Below, one piece after another: positions 23,472 through 36,882 of a DNA stretch of 64,000 nt. Source of the DNA: Primulina eburnea (lineage: Eukaryota > Streptophyta > Magnoliopsida > Lamiales > Gesneriaceae). The stretch lies in contig NC_133103.1 of NCBI RefSeq assembly GCF_022965805.1, positions 33,885,281-33,949,280 of the forward strand, written 5' to 3'. A program made the position numbers and the translations under genes. Below the pieces are notes generated by a model. That model did not search any database, was not told the origin of the DNA, and was given only the letters and a program-made list of their open reading frames with translations. Every line of letters begins with the position of its first letter. Position 1 is the first letter of the stretch.

Positions 23472-25091
23472 TGTGACACCCTGACCCGTTACAATTAAAA
23501 ATACAGCGGAATTTAAAATTTTCTTTAAAATATGGAAGGAGTTTCAAAATACATTTCATAAAAATGTTTACAAAACAAATACATGATCATTCAAATGATA
23601 TACAAAATACAAAAGAATCATTCTTATGATCATGTCCCAAAATGATACAAAATAATCTTCCTTCCAACGGTGCATGCATATGACCCCTATCCACAGTCAA
23701 CGTCCAGGGTCACCACTCTGATCTGCATCACATGAAATAACTGAAATGAGAATAAATCTCAGCAAGTGGAACTCTAACATAGCAATGATACATAGTATAC
23801 TCTGTAAATCATGACTTTGAAATCATAAATACCATCAACTCTGAAACATGAATACTGTAGCAATAACTGTAGCAATAGCATATCAATAGGATAACAATAC
23901 GATGGTATTTCTCTTTTCTCTGGTTGGATTGATATCAATAGTATCTATGACTGTGGGTGCAAATATCCCATCGATATAAATCGATAACTGTGAGGGATAT
24001 AAGCCTATAGGCGTTGATCAACTAATTGCATGCAATGCTCTGACTATGATTCAATCAATCCAATAAAACATTTGAACTCTGAATATCATTTAAAGCCGTC
24101 GTTTCACAATCTCATAATATCTCTTGTATTCCCTTTTTTAACAATAGTGAGACATACAATGCCTCCATTAGATAATCAATGAAATCAATACATAACAATG
24201 GATCAATGGAAGGGAATAACACTTTGAAACCTTTAAAACACAATACATATATCATCATGTGAGCAAAAAGGATGAAATTCCACTTACAAACCAATAGAAC
24301 ACCTCCAAACTAACTCTTGGTACACCACCTACAACAATAATCCATAAACAACACCAATATCAACTCTATATCCACAAGTACAAGTCAAATAATCCATTAA
24401 TCAACTAAAACAACAAGCCCAAGTCAACCCTTAACTCAAAACCTTAATAGAATCGCACAAAAAACTTACCTAAGCTTCCTTATACCACGTAGAACGTCGA
24501 TCTCTAGTCGAAAATCCAAACAAAGCCAAGAATCAAAGGTAGGAAGCAATTGAAAATGGAGAAAACCCTTGCCCAAGAGAGGAAATCTCGAAAAGAAGAT
24601 AAGAGATAAGGTATGGAATGGCCAACAACTCCCAAAAAGCAACTAAATATCTCGCCCATACTTACACCGCGGGTGCGGTCACACAAGCACCGCGGGTGCG
24701 CTAAGCTCACGGCAATCCAACAAAATTCCATGCACGAACACCGCGGGTGCGGTGCTACAATTACCGCGGGTGCGGTGCACACCGCGGGGGCGGTCCTTGC
24801 ACTGCCGCGGGTGCGGTCATGCCACGGCCTTCCAAAACCAAAATGATGAATAGTACACCGCGGGGGCACTCCTCTAAGAGCGCGGGTGCACTCTTGCTAC
24901 GGCAATAAACAGTAATAAGGCCACAAAAATAGATCCGAAACGCTGAAACGAACAATCAACACCCACTAATACCTCAATAAAACAATAACCAATAATACTA
25001 TGGCCCAAAACACAACTCTAAACATCTAATCATAAAACCCAAATAACAAGTATAGCTTAAACCGTACCGTACACCGGGCTCGGCTATTACA
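23472..25091 (-). repeat. 5' LTR of gypsy element B (1620 bp)
   Basis: Same length and termini as 12665-14284. About a dozen substitutions and no length change were seen between the two by eye. The foldback cluster is at 24664-24895. The ATATG duplication follows at 25092. Confidence 0.95.
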
Positions 25092-28000
25092 ATATGTGTC
25101 ATCTTAGAGAATCTATCCGCAAAAACAAAAATAGAATAACTCTCCTTCTTAGTCCTCGGCAACCCCAAAATAAAGTCCATCGAAATGTCAATCCAAGTTC
25201 TTTTTAAGAATAGCACGCAAAAGTGTTCCCAAAGTTCTATTGAAAACTTCAGTTTGTCCATCCGTTTGAGGATGACAAGTAGTAGAAAACAACAATTTTG
25301 TGCCAAGTTTAGCCCATAAAGTCTTCCAAAAGTAACTCAAGAATTTAACATCGCGACCAGAAACAATAGTCCTAGGCATGCCATGCAACCTAACGACTTC
25401 TCTAAAGAAAAAATCCGCAATGTTTGAAGCATCATCGGTTTTATAACAAGCTATAAAATGTGCCATCTTAGAGAATCTATCCACAACAACAAAAATAGAA
25501 TACATCCCCTTCTTAGTCCTCGGCAACCCCAAAATAAAGTCCATAGAAATGTCAATCCAAGTTCTTTTTAAGAATAGCACGCAAAAGTGTTCCCAAAGTT
25601 CTATTGACAACTTCAGTTTGTCCATCCGTTTGAGGATGACAAGTAGTAGAAAACAACAATTTTGTGTCAAGTTCAGCCCATAAAGTATTCCAAAATTAAC
25701 TCAAGAATTTAACATCGCGACCAAAAACAATAGTCCTAGGCATTCAATGCAACCTAGCGACTTCTCTAAAGAACAAATCCGCAATGCTTGAAGCATCATC
25801 GGTTTTATGACAAGCTATAAAATGTGCCATATTAGAGAATCTATCCACAACAACAAAAATAGAATCCCTTCCCTTCTTAGTCCTAGGCAACCCCAAAATA
25901 AAGTCCATAGAAATGTCAATCCAAGTTCTTTTTAAGAATAGCACGCAAAAGTGTTCCCTAAGTTCTATTGACAACTTCAGTTTGTCCATCCGTTTGAGGA
26001 TGACAAGTAGCAGAAAACAACAATTTTGTGCCAAGTTTAGCCCATAAAGTCTTCCAAAAGTAACTTAATAATTTAACATCGCGACCAGAAACAATAGTCC
26101 TAGGCATTCCATGCAACCTAGCGACTTCTCTAAAGAACAAATCCGCAATGTTTGAAGCATCATCGGTTTTATGACAATCTATAAAATGTGCCATCTTAGA
26201 GAATCTATCTACAACAACAAAAATAAAATCCCTCCCCTTCTTAGTCCTAGGAAACCCCAAAATAAAGTCCATAGAAATGTCAATCCAAGTTCTTTTTAAG
26301 AATAGCACGCAAAAGTGTTCCCAAAGTTCTATTGATAACTTGTCCATCCGTTTGAGGATGACAAGTAGTAGAAAACAACAATTTTGTGCCAAGTTTAGCC
26401 CATAAAGTATTCCAAAAGTAACTCAAGAATTTAACATCGCGACCAAAAACAATAGTCCTAGGAATTCCATGCAACCTAGCGGCTTCTCTAAAGAACAAAT
26501 CCGCAATGTTTGAAGCATCATCGGTTTTATGACAAGCTATAATATGTGTCATCTTAGAGAATCTATCCGCAAAAACAAAAATAGAATCACTCTCCTTCTT
26601 AGTCCTCGGCAACCCCAAAATAAAGTCCATCGAAATGTCAATCCAAGTTCTTTTTAAGAATAGCACGCAAAAGTGTTCCTAAAGTTCTATTGAAAACTTC
26701 AGTTTTTCCATCCGTTTGAGGATGACAAGTAGTAGAAAACAACAATTTTGTGCCAAGTTTAGCCCATAAAGTCTTCCAAAAGTAACTCAAGAATTTAACA
26801 TCGCGACCAGAAACAATAGTCCTAGGCATGCCATGCAACCTAACGACTTCTCTAAAGAAAAAATCCGCAATGTTTGAAGCATCATCGGTTTTATAACAAG
26901 CTATAAAATGTGCCATCTTAGAGAATTTATCCACAACAACAAAAATAGAATACATCCCCTTCTTAGTCCTAGGCAACCCCAAAATAAAGTCCATAGAAAT
27001 GTCAATCCAAGTTCTTTTTAAGAATAGCACGCAAAAGTGTTCCCAAAGTTCTATTGACAACTTCAGTTTGTCCATCTGTTTGAGGATGACAAGTAGTAGA
27101 AAACAACAATTTTGTGTCAAGTTTAGCCCATAAAGTATTCCAAAATTAACTCAAGAATTTAACATCGCGACCAGAAACAATAGTCCTAGGCATTCAATGC
27201 AACCTAGCGACTTCTCTAAAGAACAAATCCGCAATGTTTGAAGCATCATCGGTTTTATGACAAGCTATAAAGCATCATCGGTTTTATGACAAGCTATAAA
27301 ATGTGCCATCTTAGAGAATATGTCCACAACAACAAAAATAGAATCACTCCCCTTCTTATTCCTCGGCAACCCCAAAATAAAGTCCATCGAAATGTCAATC
27401 CAAGTTCTTTTTAAGAATAGCACGCAAAAGTATTCCCAAAGTTCTATTGAAAACTTCAGTTTGTCCATCTGTTTGAGGATGACAAGTAGTAGAAAACAAC
27501 AATTTTGTGCCAAGTTTAGCCCATAAAGTCTTCCAAAAGTAACTTAATAATTTAACATCGCGACCAGAAACAATAGTCCTAGGCATTCCATGCAACCTAG
27601 CGACTTCTCTAAAGAACAAATCCGCAATGTTTGAAGCTTCATCAGTTTTATGATAAGCTATAAAATGTGCCATCTTAGAGAATCTTTCCACAACAACAAA
27701 AATAGTATCCCTCCTCTTCTTAGTCCTAGGAAACCCAAAAATAAAGTCCATAGAAATGTCAATCCAAGTTCTTTTTAAGAATAGCAAGCAAAAGTGTTCC
27801 CAAAGTTCTATTGACAACTTCAGTTTGTCCATCCGTTTGAGGATGACAAGTAGTAGAAAACAACAATTTTGTGTCAAGTTTAGCCCATAAAGTATTCCAA
27901 AATTAACTCAAGAATTTAACATCGCGACCAGAAACAATAGTCCTAGGCATTCAATGCAACCTAGCGACTTCTCTAAAGAACAAATCCGCAATGTTTGAAG

Positions 28001-31000
28001 CATCATCGGTTTTATGACAAGCTATAAAGCATCATCGGTTTTATGACAATCTATAAAATGTGCCATCTTAGAGAATATGTCCACAACAACAAAAATAGAA
28101 TCACTCCCCTTCTTATTCCTCGGCAACCCCAAAATAAAGTCCATCGAAATGTCAATCCAAGTTCTTTTTAAGAATAGCACGCAAAAGTATTCCCAAAGTT
28201 CTATTGAAAACTTCAGTTTGTCCATCTGTTTGAGGATGACAAGTAGTAGAAAACAACAATTTTGTGCCAAGTTTAGCCCATAAAGTCTTCCAAAAGTAAC
28301 TTAATAATTTAACATCGCGACCAGAAACAATAGTCCTAGGCATTCCATGCAACCTAGCGACTTCTCTAAAGAACAAATCCGCAATGTTTGAAGCTTCATC
28401 AGTTTTATGATAAGCTATAAAATGTGCCATCTTAGAGAATCTTTCCACAACAACAAAAATAGTATCCCTCCTCTTCTTAGTCCTAGGAAACCCAAAAATA
28501 AAGTCCATAGAAATGTCAATCCAAGTTCTTTTTAAGAATAGCACGCAAAAGTGTTCCCAAAGTTCTATTGACAACTTCAGTTTGTCCATCCGTTTGAAGA
28601 TGACAAGTAGTAGAAAACAACAATTTTGTGCCAAGTTTAGCCCATAAAGTCTTCCAAAAGTAACTCAAAAATTTAACATCGCGACCAGAAACAATAGTCC
28701 TAGGCATTCAATGCAACCTAGCGACTTCTCTAAAGAACAAATCCGCAATGTTTGAAGCATCATCGGTTTTATGACAAGCTATAAAGCATCATCGGTTTTA
28801 TGACAAGCTATAAAATGTGCCATCTTAGAGAATATGTCCACAACAACAAAAATAGAATCACTCCCCTTCTTATTCCTCGGCAACCCCAAAATAAAGTCCA
28901 TCGAAATGTCAATCCAAGTTCTTTTTAAGAATAGCACGCAAAAGTATTCCCAAAGTTCTATTGAAAACTTCAGTTTGTCCATCTGTTTGAGGATGACAAG
29001 TAGTAGAAAACAACAATTTTGTGCCAAGTTTAGCCCATAAAGTCTTCCAAAAGTAACTTAATAATTTAACATCGCGACCAGAAACAATAGTCCTAGACAT
29101 TCCATGCAACCTAGCGACTTCTCTAAAGAACAAATCCGCAATGTTTGAAGCTTCATCAGTTTTATGATAAGCTATAAAATGTGCCATCTTAGAGAATCTT
29201 TCCACAACAACAAAAATAGTATCCCTCCTCTTCTTAGTCCTAGGAAACCCAAAAATAAAGTCCATAGAAATGTCAATCCAAGTTCTTTTTAAGAATAGCA
29301 CGCAAAAGTGTTCCCAAAGTTCTATTGACAACTTCAGTTTGTCCATCCGTTTGAGGATGACAAGTAGTAGAAAACAACAATTTTGTGTCAAGTTTAGCCC
29401 ATAAAGTATTCCAAAATTAACTCAAGAATTTAACATCGCGACCAGAAACAATAGTCCTAGGCATTCAATGCAACCTAGCGACTTCTCTAAAGAACAAATC
29501 CGCAATGTTTGAAGCATCATCGGTTTTATGACAAGCTATAAAGCATCATCGGTTTTATGACAAGCTATAAAATGTGCCATCTTAGAGAATATGTCCACAA
29601 CAACAAAAATAGAATCACTCCCCTTCTTATTCCTCGGCAACCCCAAAATAAAGTCCATCGAAATGTCAATCCAAGTTCTTTTTAAGAATAGCACGCAAAA
29701 GTATTCCCAAAGTTCTATTGAAAACTTCAGTTTGTCCATCTGTTTGAGGATGACAAGTAGTAGAAAACAACAATTTTGTGCCAAGTTTAGCCCATAAAGT
29801 CTTCCAAAAGTAACTTAATAATTTAACATCGCGACCAGAAACAATAGTCCTAGGCATTCCATGCAACCTAGCGACTTCTCTAAAGAACAAATCCGCAATG
29901 TTTGAAGCTTCATCAGTTTTATGATAAGCTATAAAATGTGCCATCTTAGAGAATCTTTCCACAACAACAAAAATAGTATCCCTCCTCTTCTTAGTCCTAG
30001 GAAACCCAAAAATAAAGTCCATAGAAATGTCAATCCAAGTTCTTTTTAAGAATAGCACGCAAAAGTGTTCCCAAAGTTCTATTGACAACTTCAGTTTGTC
30101 CATCCGTTTGAGGATGACAAGTAGTAGAAAACAACAATTTTGTGCCAAGTTTAGCCCATAAAGTCTTCCAAAAGTAACTCAAAAATTTAACATCGCGACC
30201 AGAAACAATAGTCCTAGGCATGCCATGCAACCTAACGACTTCTCTAAAGAAAAAATCCGCAATGTTTGAAGCATCATCTGTTTTATAACAAGCTATAAAA
30301 TGTGCCATCTTAGAGAATCTATCCACAACAACAAAAATAGAATCCCTCCCCTTCTTAGTCCTAGGCAACCCCAAAATAAAGTCCATCGAAATGTCAATCC
30401 AAGTTCTTTTTAAGAATAGCACGCAAAAGTGTTCCCAAAGTTCTATTGACAACTTCAGTTTGTCCATCCGTTTGAGGATGACAAGTAGTAGAAAACAACA
30501 ATTTTGTGCCAGGTTTAGCCCATAAAGTATTCCAAAAGTAACTCAAGAATTTAACATCGCGACCAGAAACAATAGTCCTAGGCATGCCATGCAACCTAAC
30601 GACTTCTCTAAAGAAAAAATCCGCAATGTTTGAAGCATCATCGGTTTTATAACAAGCTATAAAATGTGCCATCTTAGAGAATCTATCCACAACAACAAAA
30701 ATAGAATCCCTCCCCTTCTTAGTCCTAGGCAACCCCAAAATAAAGTCCATCGAAATGTCAATCCAAGTTCTTTTTAAGAATAGCACGCAAAAGTGTTCCC
30801 AAAGTTCTATTGACAACTTCAGTTTGTCCATCCGTTTGAGGATGACAAGTAGTAGAAAACAACAATTTTGTGCCAGGTTTAGCCCATAAAGTATTCCAAA
30901 AGTAACTCAAGAATTTAACATCGCGACCAGAAACAATAGTCCTAGGCATGCCATGCAACCTAACGACTTCTCTAAAGAAAAAATCCACAATGTTTGAAGC

Positions 31001-32890
31001 ATCATCGGTTTTATAACAAGCTATAAAATGTGCCATCTTAGAGAATCTATCTACAACAACAAAAATAGAATACATCCCCTTCTTAGCCCTAGGCAACCCC
31101 AAAATAAAGTCCTTAGAAATGTCAATCCAAGTTCTTTTTAAGAATAGCACGCAAAAGTGTTCCCTAAGTTCTATTGACAACTTCAGTTTGTCCATCCGTT
31201 TGAGGATGACAAGTAGTAGAAAACAACAATTTTGTGCCAAGTTTAGCCCATAAAGTATTCCAAAAGTAACTCAAGAATTTAACATCGCGACCAGAAACAA
31301 TAGTCCTAGGCATTCCATGCAACCTAGCGACTTCTCTAAAGAACAAATCCGCAATGTTTGAAGCATCATCGGTTTTATAACAAGCTATAAAATGTTCCAT
31401 CTTAGAGAATCTATCCACAACAACAAAAATAGAATCCATCCCCTTCTTAGTCCTAGGCAACCCCAAAATAAAGTCCATAGAAATGTTAATCCAAGTTCTT
31501 TTTAAGAATAGCACGCAAAAGTGTTCCCAAAGTTCTATTGACAACTTCAGTTTGTCCATCCGTTTGAGGATGACAAGTAGTAGAAAACAACAATTTTGTG
31601 CCAAGTTTAGCCCATAAAGTCTTCCAAAAGTAACTCAAAAATTTAACATCGCGACCAGAAACAATAGTCCTAGGCATGCCATGCAACCTAACGACTTCTC
31701 TAAAGAAAAAATCCACAATGTTTGAAGCATCATCGGTTTTATAACAAGCTATAAAATGTGCCATCTTAGAGAATCTATCTACAACAACAAAAATAGAATA
31801 CATCCCCTTCTTAGCCCTAGGCAACCCCAAAATAAAGTCCTTAGAAATGTCAATCCAAGTTCTTTTTAAGAATAGCACGCAAAAGTGTTCCCTAAGTTCT
31901 ATTGACAACTTCAGTTTGTCCATCCGTTTGAGGATGACAAGTAGTAGAAAACAACAATTTTGTGCCAAGTTTAGCCCATAAAGTATTCCAAAAGTAACTC
32001 AAGAATTTAACATCGCGACCTGAAACAATAGTCCTAGGCATGCCATGCAACCTAACGACTTCTCTAAAGAACAAATCCGCAATGTTTGAAGCATCATCGG
32101 TTTTATAACAAGCTATAAAATGTGCCATCTTAGAGAATATGTCCACAACAACAAAAATAGAATCACTTCCCTTCTTATTCCTCGGCAACCCCAAAATAAA
32201 GTCCATCCAAATGTCAATCCAAGTTCTTTTTAAGAATAGCACGCAAAAGTATTCCCAAAGTTCTATTGAAAACTTCATTTTGTCCATCCGTTTGAGGATG
32301 ACAAGTAGTAGAAAACAACAATTTTGTGCCAAGTTTAGCCCATAAAGTCTTCCAAAAGTAACTTAATAATTTAACATCGCGACCAGAAACAATAGTCCTA
32401 GGCATTCCATGCAACCTAGCGACTTCTCTAAAGAACAAATCCGCAATGTTTGAAGCATCATCGGTTTTATGACAATCTATAAAATGTGCCATCTTAGAGA
32501 ATCTATCTACAACAACAAAAATAAAATCCCTCCCCTTCTTAGTCCTAGGCAACCCCAAAATAAAGTCCATAGAATTGTCAATCCAAGTTCTTTTTAAGAA
32601 TAGCACGCAAAAGTGTTCCCAAAGTTCTATTGATAACTTGTCCATCCGTTTGAGGATGACAAGTAGTAGAAAACAACAATTTTGTGCCAAGTTTAGCCCA
32701 TAAAGTATTCCAAAAGTAACTCAAGAATTTAACATCGCGACCAAAAACAATAGTCCTAGGCATTCCATGCAACCTAGCGGCTTCTCTAAAGAACAAATCC
32801 GCAATGTTTGAAGCATCATCGGTTTTATGACAAGCTATAATATGTGTCATCTTAGAGAATCTATCCGCAAAAACAAAAATAGAATCACTC
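25092..32890 (-). repeat. Integrase-derived satellite, segment S2 (about 21 units)
   Basis: This continues the array in phase after the ATATG duplication. Units are 364 bp except for two carrying a 6-bp loss (near 26340 and 32639; the product reads DKLSIEL in place of DKLKLSIEL) and the four dimers with a 29-bp duplication (27122-30149). Units at 30758-31240 and 31486-31968 share the rare variants [16 protein letters not shown] and NIVDFFF 728 bp apart, so dimers were copied here too. It ends at AATCACTC, where a filler and copia 3 begin. Confidence 0.95.
27122..30149 (-). repeat. 757-bp higher-order repeat, four copies
   Basis: Two satellite units plus a 29-bp direct duplication (AGCATCATCGG to GCTATAA, copies at 27242-27270 and 27271-27299) form a 757-bp block. 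The duplication recurs at 27999, 28756 and 29513, exactly 757 bp apart. The four blocks are nearly identical and share private variants such as codons for [12 protein letters not shown] and HKTDEAS. Frames of 82 codons ending at the duplication repeat at 27265, 28022, 28779 and 29536. Confidence 0.93.
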
Positions 32891-32919
32891 TATTTTGATA
32901 AGCAGTCTTTATTTTAATA
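32891..32919 (+). other. Filler sequence at the damaged 5' end of copia 3
   Basis: About 29 bp lie between satellite and copia LTR. Most of it (ATAAGCAGTCTTTATTT and onward) repeats sequence found about 55 bp inside the adjacent LTR. This looks like templated filler DNA from end-joining repair. The first 25-30 bp of the LTR are missing. Confidence 0.75.
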
Positions 32920-35055
32920 CCAAGTGTTGGCCGAGTGTTCACAATGAAACTCTATGTATAAGCAGTCTTTATTTTAATAATATTTGAAATTATTATTTTG
33001 GCAAATCTTTATCTGTATACCCATGCTAGCTGCATAGATAAAGCCCTTGAATATACAAATAGTAGAAAGAATATGGGATGCTCATATGATGAGTATCATG
33101 AAACTCATATTTGTAATACTGTATATTCTAAACAGTTCCTAGTCGATTCAGCCGCCACTAAGAAGGATATAGGCCGCTCGAGTTAGAGACTAGTATCTGC
33201 GATGTGAGTACCATGTTTCATTGGTAGGGGACATTGTGATGTCCGAACATGCAGATAGGTGCTCCTTGTAGAGTGCACTGAACAACCCTCCATAAAAGGA
33301 CTTTCCAAGTGGTTCTCACTTATCGAGTGGAAAAGTCCTGGTTTATGGTTGTACAGAATTAGTCCTTATGACCCGGGACAACATTGAGACTCTATGTGCT
33401 AGAATTACACTTTGACTTGTTTACCGACTCTCATGGGGTCATCAGGTGGCAAGGTTGGGTGTTCTGTCGAAACACATAGGAGTCGATGCATTGTAGTCGG
33501 GGATTCACCGCTTACCTTCGGGTATGGATATCCTATGTGTTATCATGTGTATGTAGATCGAAATCTCTGGCCAGAGTATGGTTGTAATTATGAAAGGTGT
33601 TTCATAGATTACACCATCGATGCAACTACGACATGACACATAGTATCGATTCTTGGACAACTCTCGATATACCAATGGTTGTCGAATCGATCGGGATATA
33701 TGAGTTGAAGGGACCGTACTGTACGCTAACCATAATTGAATGGTTCTTGCAGGCACTATCATGTGATACCTAGGAAATCACGTAAGCGATGCTGCTAGGC
33801 GTTTAACGTGATTGGTTGGGTACTATCAGACTTGAGTTCTGACGTTCTTGCTATCAAGGAGTTGATAAGTAAGAATGGAGCAATTGGGGTATGCCCGAAT
33901 AAGGACATGTTTAGTCCGAATCACATAGAGATGTGAACCCACGGCTAGTTGTATCAATGAACCATTGAGGGCCACACAAGTACTAGCTTTGTAAATCCCG
34001 ATGAGAAGTAAAATAGTTCAATGTGTTGAACGGCTTATAAAGGAGTTTATAAGCGTAAAGGAAAATTAGAAGTATGACTTCTATAAAGGAGAAAATAGTT
34101 CAATGTGTTGAACAACTTATAAATGAGTTTATAAGTGTAAAGAAAAATAGAAGTATGACTTCTATGAGAGAAATGTAAATTTTGATTTATGGAAGTGTTC
34201 CTAAATTAAAATTTGGCCAAGTGAATAATGTAATTGAAAATTGTGATTTTCATAGACATTATTATGGACTAAATAAATTAATTCAAGTGTTGAATTAATT
34301 AAACACTAGTGGGCCTAGTAGAGCCCAAATAATTAAATTAATTCAAGTGTTGGATTAATTAAATAATATTGAGTCTTGTAGAGCTCAATTAAAATAATTA
34401 TTTAACTAGTGGGATTTGGGTAAATTCAAGTAATGTTTAATTAGTCTCAAATATGTTTGAGATAATTAAATTTAGTCCAAAGTTTTTAATTTGATTAAAA
34501 ACTATATTATATACATGCATGGGAGGTGAAGAGGTGGAGATTACTTTTGAATAAAAAATTGCATGGCATGCAACTTTTTTACTTTTGCTTTTTGCAACAC
34601 CAAGACAAGAAAATTAATTCATTCTCCCTCTTCTCTACATGGAGTTGGCCGAAACCTCACCATATTTTTCTCTCCAATTTTTCCTTCCTTTTTGTGTTCT
34701 TGAATTGTTTAAGAACACACACACTTCTCTTTGAAAAATCCTCACATTTTTCTAGTGCAAATTGTGAGGGGATCTACCTAGTTGGTGGTGGGTCTAATTT
34801 GAAGGAAAGTTTCAAGGATTTGGAGGAGGAGCTTGTAGATCTTCATGCCTTGAAGAGCTTTGTTGTTTGACAACAAAGTTGGAGCCAAACATCAACTTTA
34901 AAAGTTGATAGGTATATATTTCTAATATCCTATGTATGGTGTTTTTGTTTTTGTAAATATTGCACAAGTCCTAGGGGTGGCCGAAATTTTTGTCTCAAAA
35001 ATTTGATTTTTGTGCTTCCGTTGCGCTTCCGGCCACCGTAACCGGTCCGCTTTCA
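32920..35055 (+). repeat. 5' LTR of copia element 3, first bases missing
   Basis: It starts at CCAAGTGTTGGCC, which is about 25-30 bp into the LTR as judged from the 3' LTR, and ends CCGGTCCGCTTTCA. It includes the 85-bp duplication near 34014-34170. It matches 40132-42290 almost base for base. Confidence 0.92.
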
Positions 35056-35057
35056 AG

Positions 35058-35069
35058 TGGTATCAGAGC
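35058..35069 (+). other. Primer binding site, copia 3
   Basis: TGGTATCAGAGC two bases after the LTR, complementary to the 3' end of initiator Met tRNA. Confidence 0.9.
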
Positions 35070-36882
35070 TAAGGTTACGGATTTTGTGTAATATTTACGT
35101 TATATTATGTTGAGATCGATTTCTAACCGTTTGAGATTTTTTGGTGCAATAAAATGTGAAGGCCGAAATTTTAGCAAAACAAAAAAAAAAAAAAATGTTT
35201 TCCGGGCAGCCGAGGGGCTGCCCGAAAGCGGCTGCCCGAAAATTTCGGGCAGCCGAGGGGCAGCCCAAGGGGCTGCCCGAAATGTGCAATTTTTAATAAA
35301 AAAAAAAAAAAAATTTTTTTTGGTTGCCGGAATCCGGCGACGGAGCTCCGGCGACGGCGATGACGGCTAGGGTTTCCAAAAGATGTTTTGGTTAATCTTA
35401 GTGTCATGGGCCTTGAGATGTTGGGCCATTGGATGGACAACATTATTTGTGAAATTTAAATGGGCCAAAGTAATTTTGGTGAAAATGGTTTTTTTTTTGG
35501 GCCCTTAAGTTTAAATTTACAAATGTTGCACATATTTTCTCATAAAATAAATAATTGAAGTGGGACTTTAATTATTTATAGTAAATTGTGATTTACAAGA
35601 AATTCGATTATAAATAAATTAATTTGAAAGTAGACAAAGGTGTTTGTATACTTTGTTAATTTAATTTATAATTGTGGCGGTTAGTGATTGGATCAAGATA
35701 TATAATATTGGATCAATTAATTATAGTGATAATTAATTGATGGTGTATGATATGTGATATTATGCATGAAGGATGATCAAAAGCCCAAGCCCAATTTGCT
35801 AGGTGTATGCTAGGATATTTGTGTTGTATGATTGTAATAATTATCAATTTAAAGTGGGCTTGGTTTATGGCCCGTTCCCACCCCCCATGAGATGTATCCC
35901 TATGTGCCATGGATATTTAATTGTAAATATTAGAATAGGTGAAGATCAAGATTGGAAGATGGTGGCCTTGGTGATTATGAAGATCGAAGACATGTAATAT
36001 TGGATGCTAATGTAATAATTTAGTTGCATTGCATCCCGTGCATTTACCCTAGGATTGGACCTAGGCCTGTGTTTGGCTCACACGGGCCATTAGTGTTGGG
36101 GCAATTGATCATCCTTGTACTGTTTTCTATTTATAATATATGCATGATATGTTATAAATAATGAGTATGTGCGTTATTATTATTATAATAACAAAATTGC
36201 ATGAATCCGGCAAACATACGATCAAACATGGCGAGCTTTTAAAATAAAATTAATGATGAGACCTTTCAAAATTAAAAACCCTCATTTTGAATAAGATTCA
36301 AAATAAATATCAAGCCCGAAAAGGGGAATTATAAATTTGTTTATAATTTCCTTGTCTTCCATCGACAATGGGTGCATGATGAACGCTACCCGTACTCGGG
36401 GCTCGGCTCATATTATTGGGGGGGCCCTGAGTGCCGGAAAGCTGTGACATCCATTGACATAGTGATGTGAACTACGTGGAACTCCCATGATTTCGGCTCA
36501 TATTATTGAGGGAACTCATGGCGACCGTCCATTAAGGTTCAACATCGATGGGTAAGGCTTGACACGTAAAGATGAACGACGTCTATAATGGGTCCTAATC
36601 AAACGTGAGACAAAAGTTTACGTAGAGGGTTGCATTGTGATGCAATTGGAAACTACCTTTTAGGAATTGTGATTGGCTGTATAATCGGGATCATAATTCG
36701 CTAATTGGACCTTACGTACCTACTGAGGAAAGGAGTTTCCCGTTTTCACTAGAGGGTAGTGAAAGATGTCAAAACAGTGGGAGCAAATATTTATGAAGTA
36801 TAAGTCCAAACTTCATATCTTACTAAATATTTAAAATAGTCATCAACATTTATCTGTTTTTACTTTTCAGTACAAATCGACA
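35070..36882 (+). other. Copia 3 untranslated leader
   Basis: No coding region is supported. It aligns with the leader of element 2. The GC-rich inverted repeat stretch with GGGCAGCC and GGCTGCCCG words lies at about 35203-35281, bounded by A tracts. Only the first two of the four ATATTATT words of element 2 are kept; the others read TATAAT here. Confidence 0.75.

Larger units (their letters stand above)
12665..25091 (-). mobile_element. Ty3/gypsy element B (chromovirus), defective, with nested copia 2
   Basis: A full-length insertion on the minus strand: two 1620-bp LTRs, primer site, gag, protease, reverse transcriptase, part of RNase H, integrase C-terminus with chromodomain, and polypurine tract. 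Without copia 2 it is about 6.9 kb. Domain order (RT-RNase H before integrase) marks Ty3/gypsy. The C-terminal chromodomain-like end and overall sequence suggest the Del/Tekay type, which is inference. It has lost the rest of RNase H and the integrase zinc finger and core, carries a nonsense codon in RNase H, and is split in gag by copia 2. The LTRs differ at about 12 positions by eye (about 0.7%), so insertion was recent. Confidence 0.93.

Noticed and set aside
27320..32345. Plus-strand 68-codon frames repeated at 27320, 28077, 28834, 29591 and 32139
   Set aside because: They are antisense shadows of the satellite repeated with the unit; no domain.
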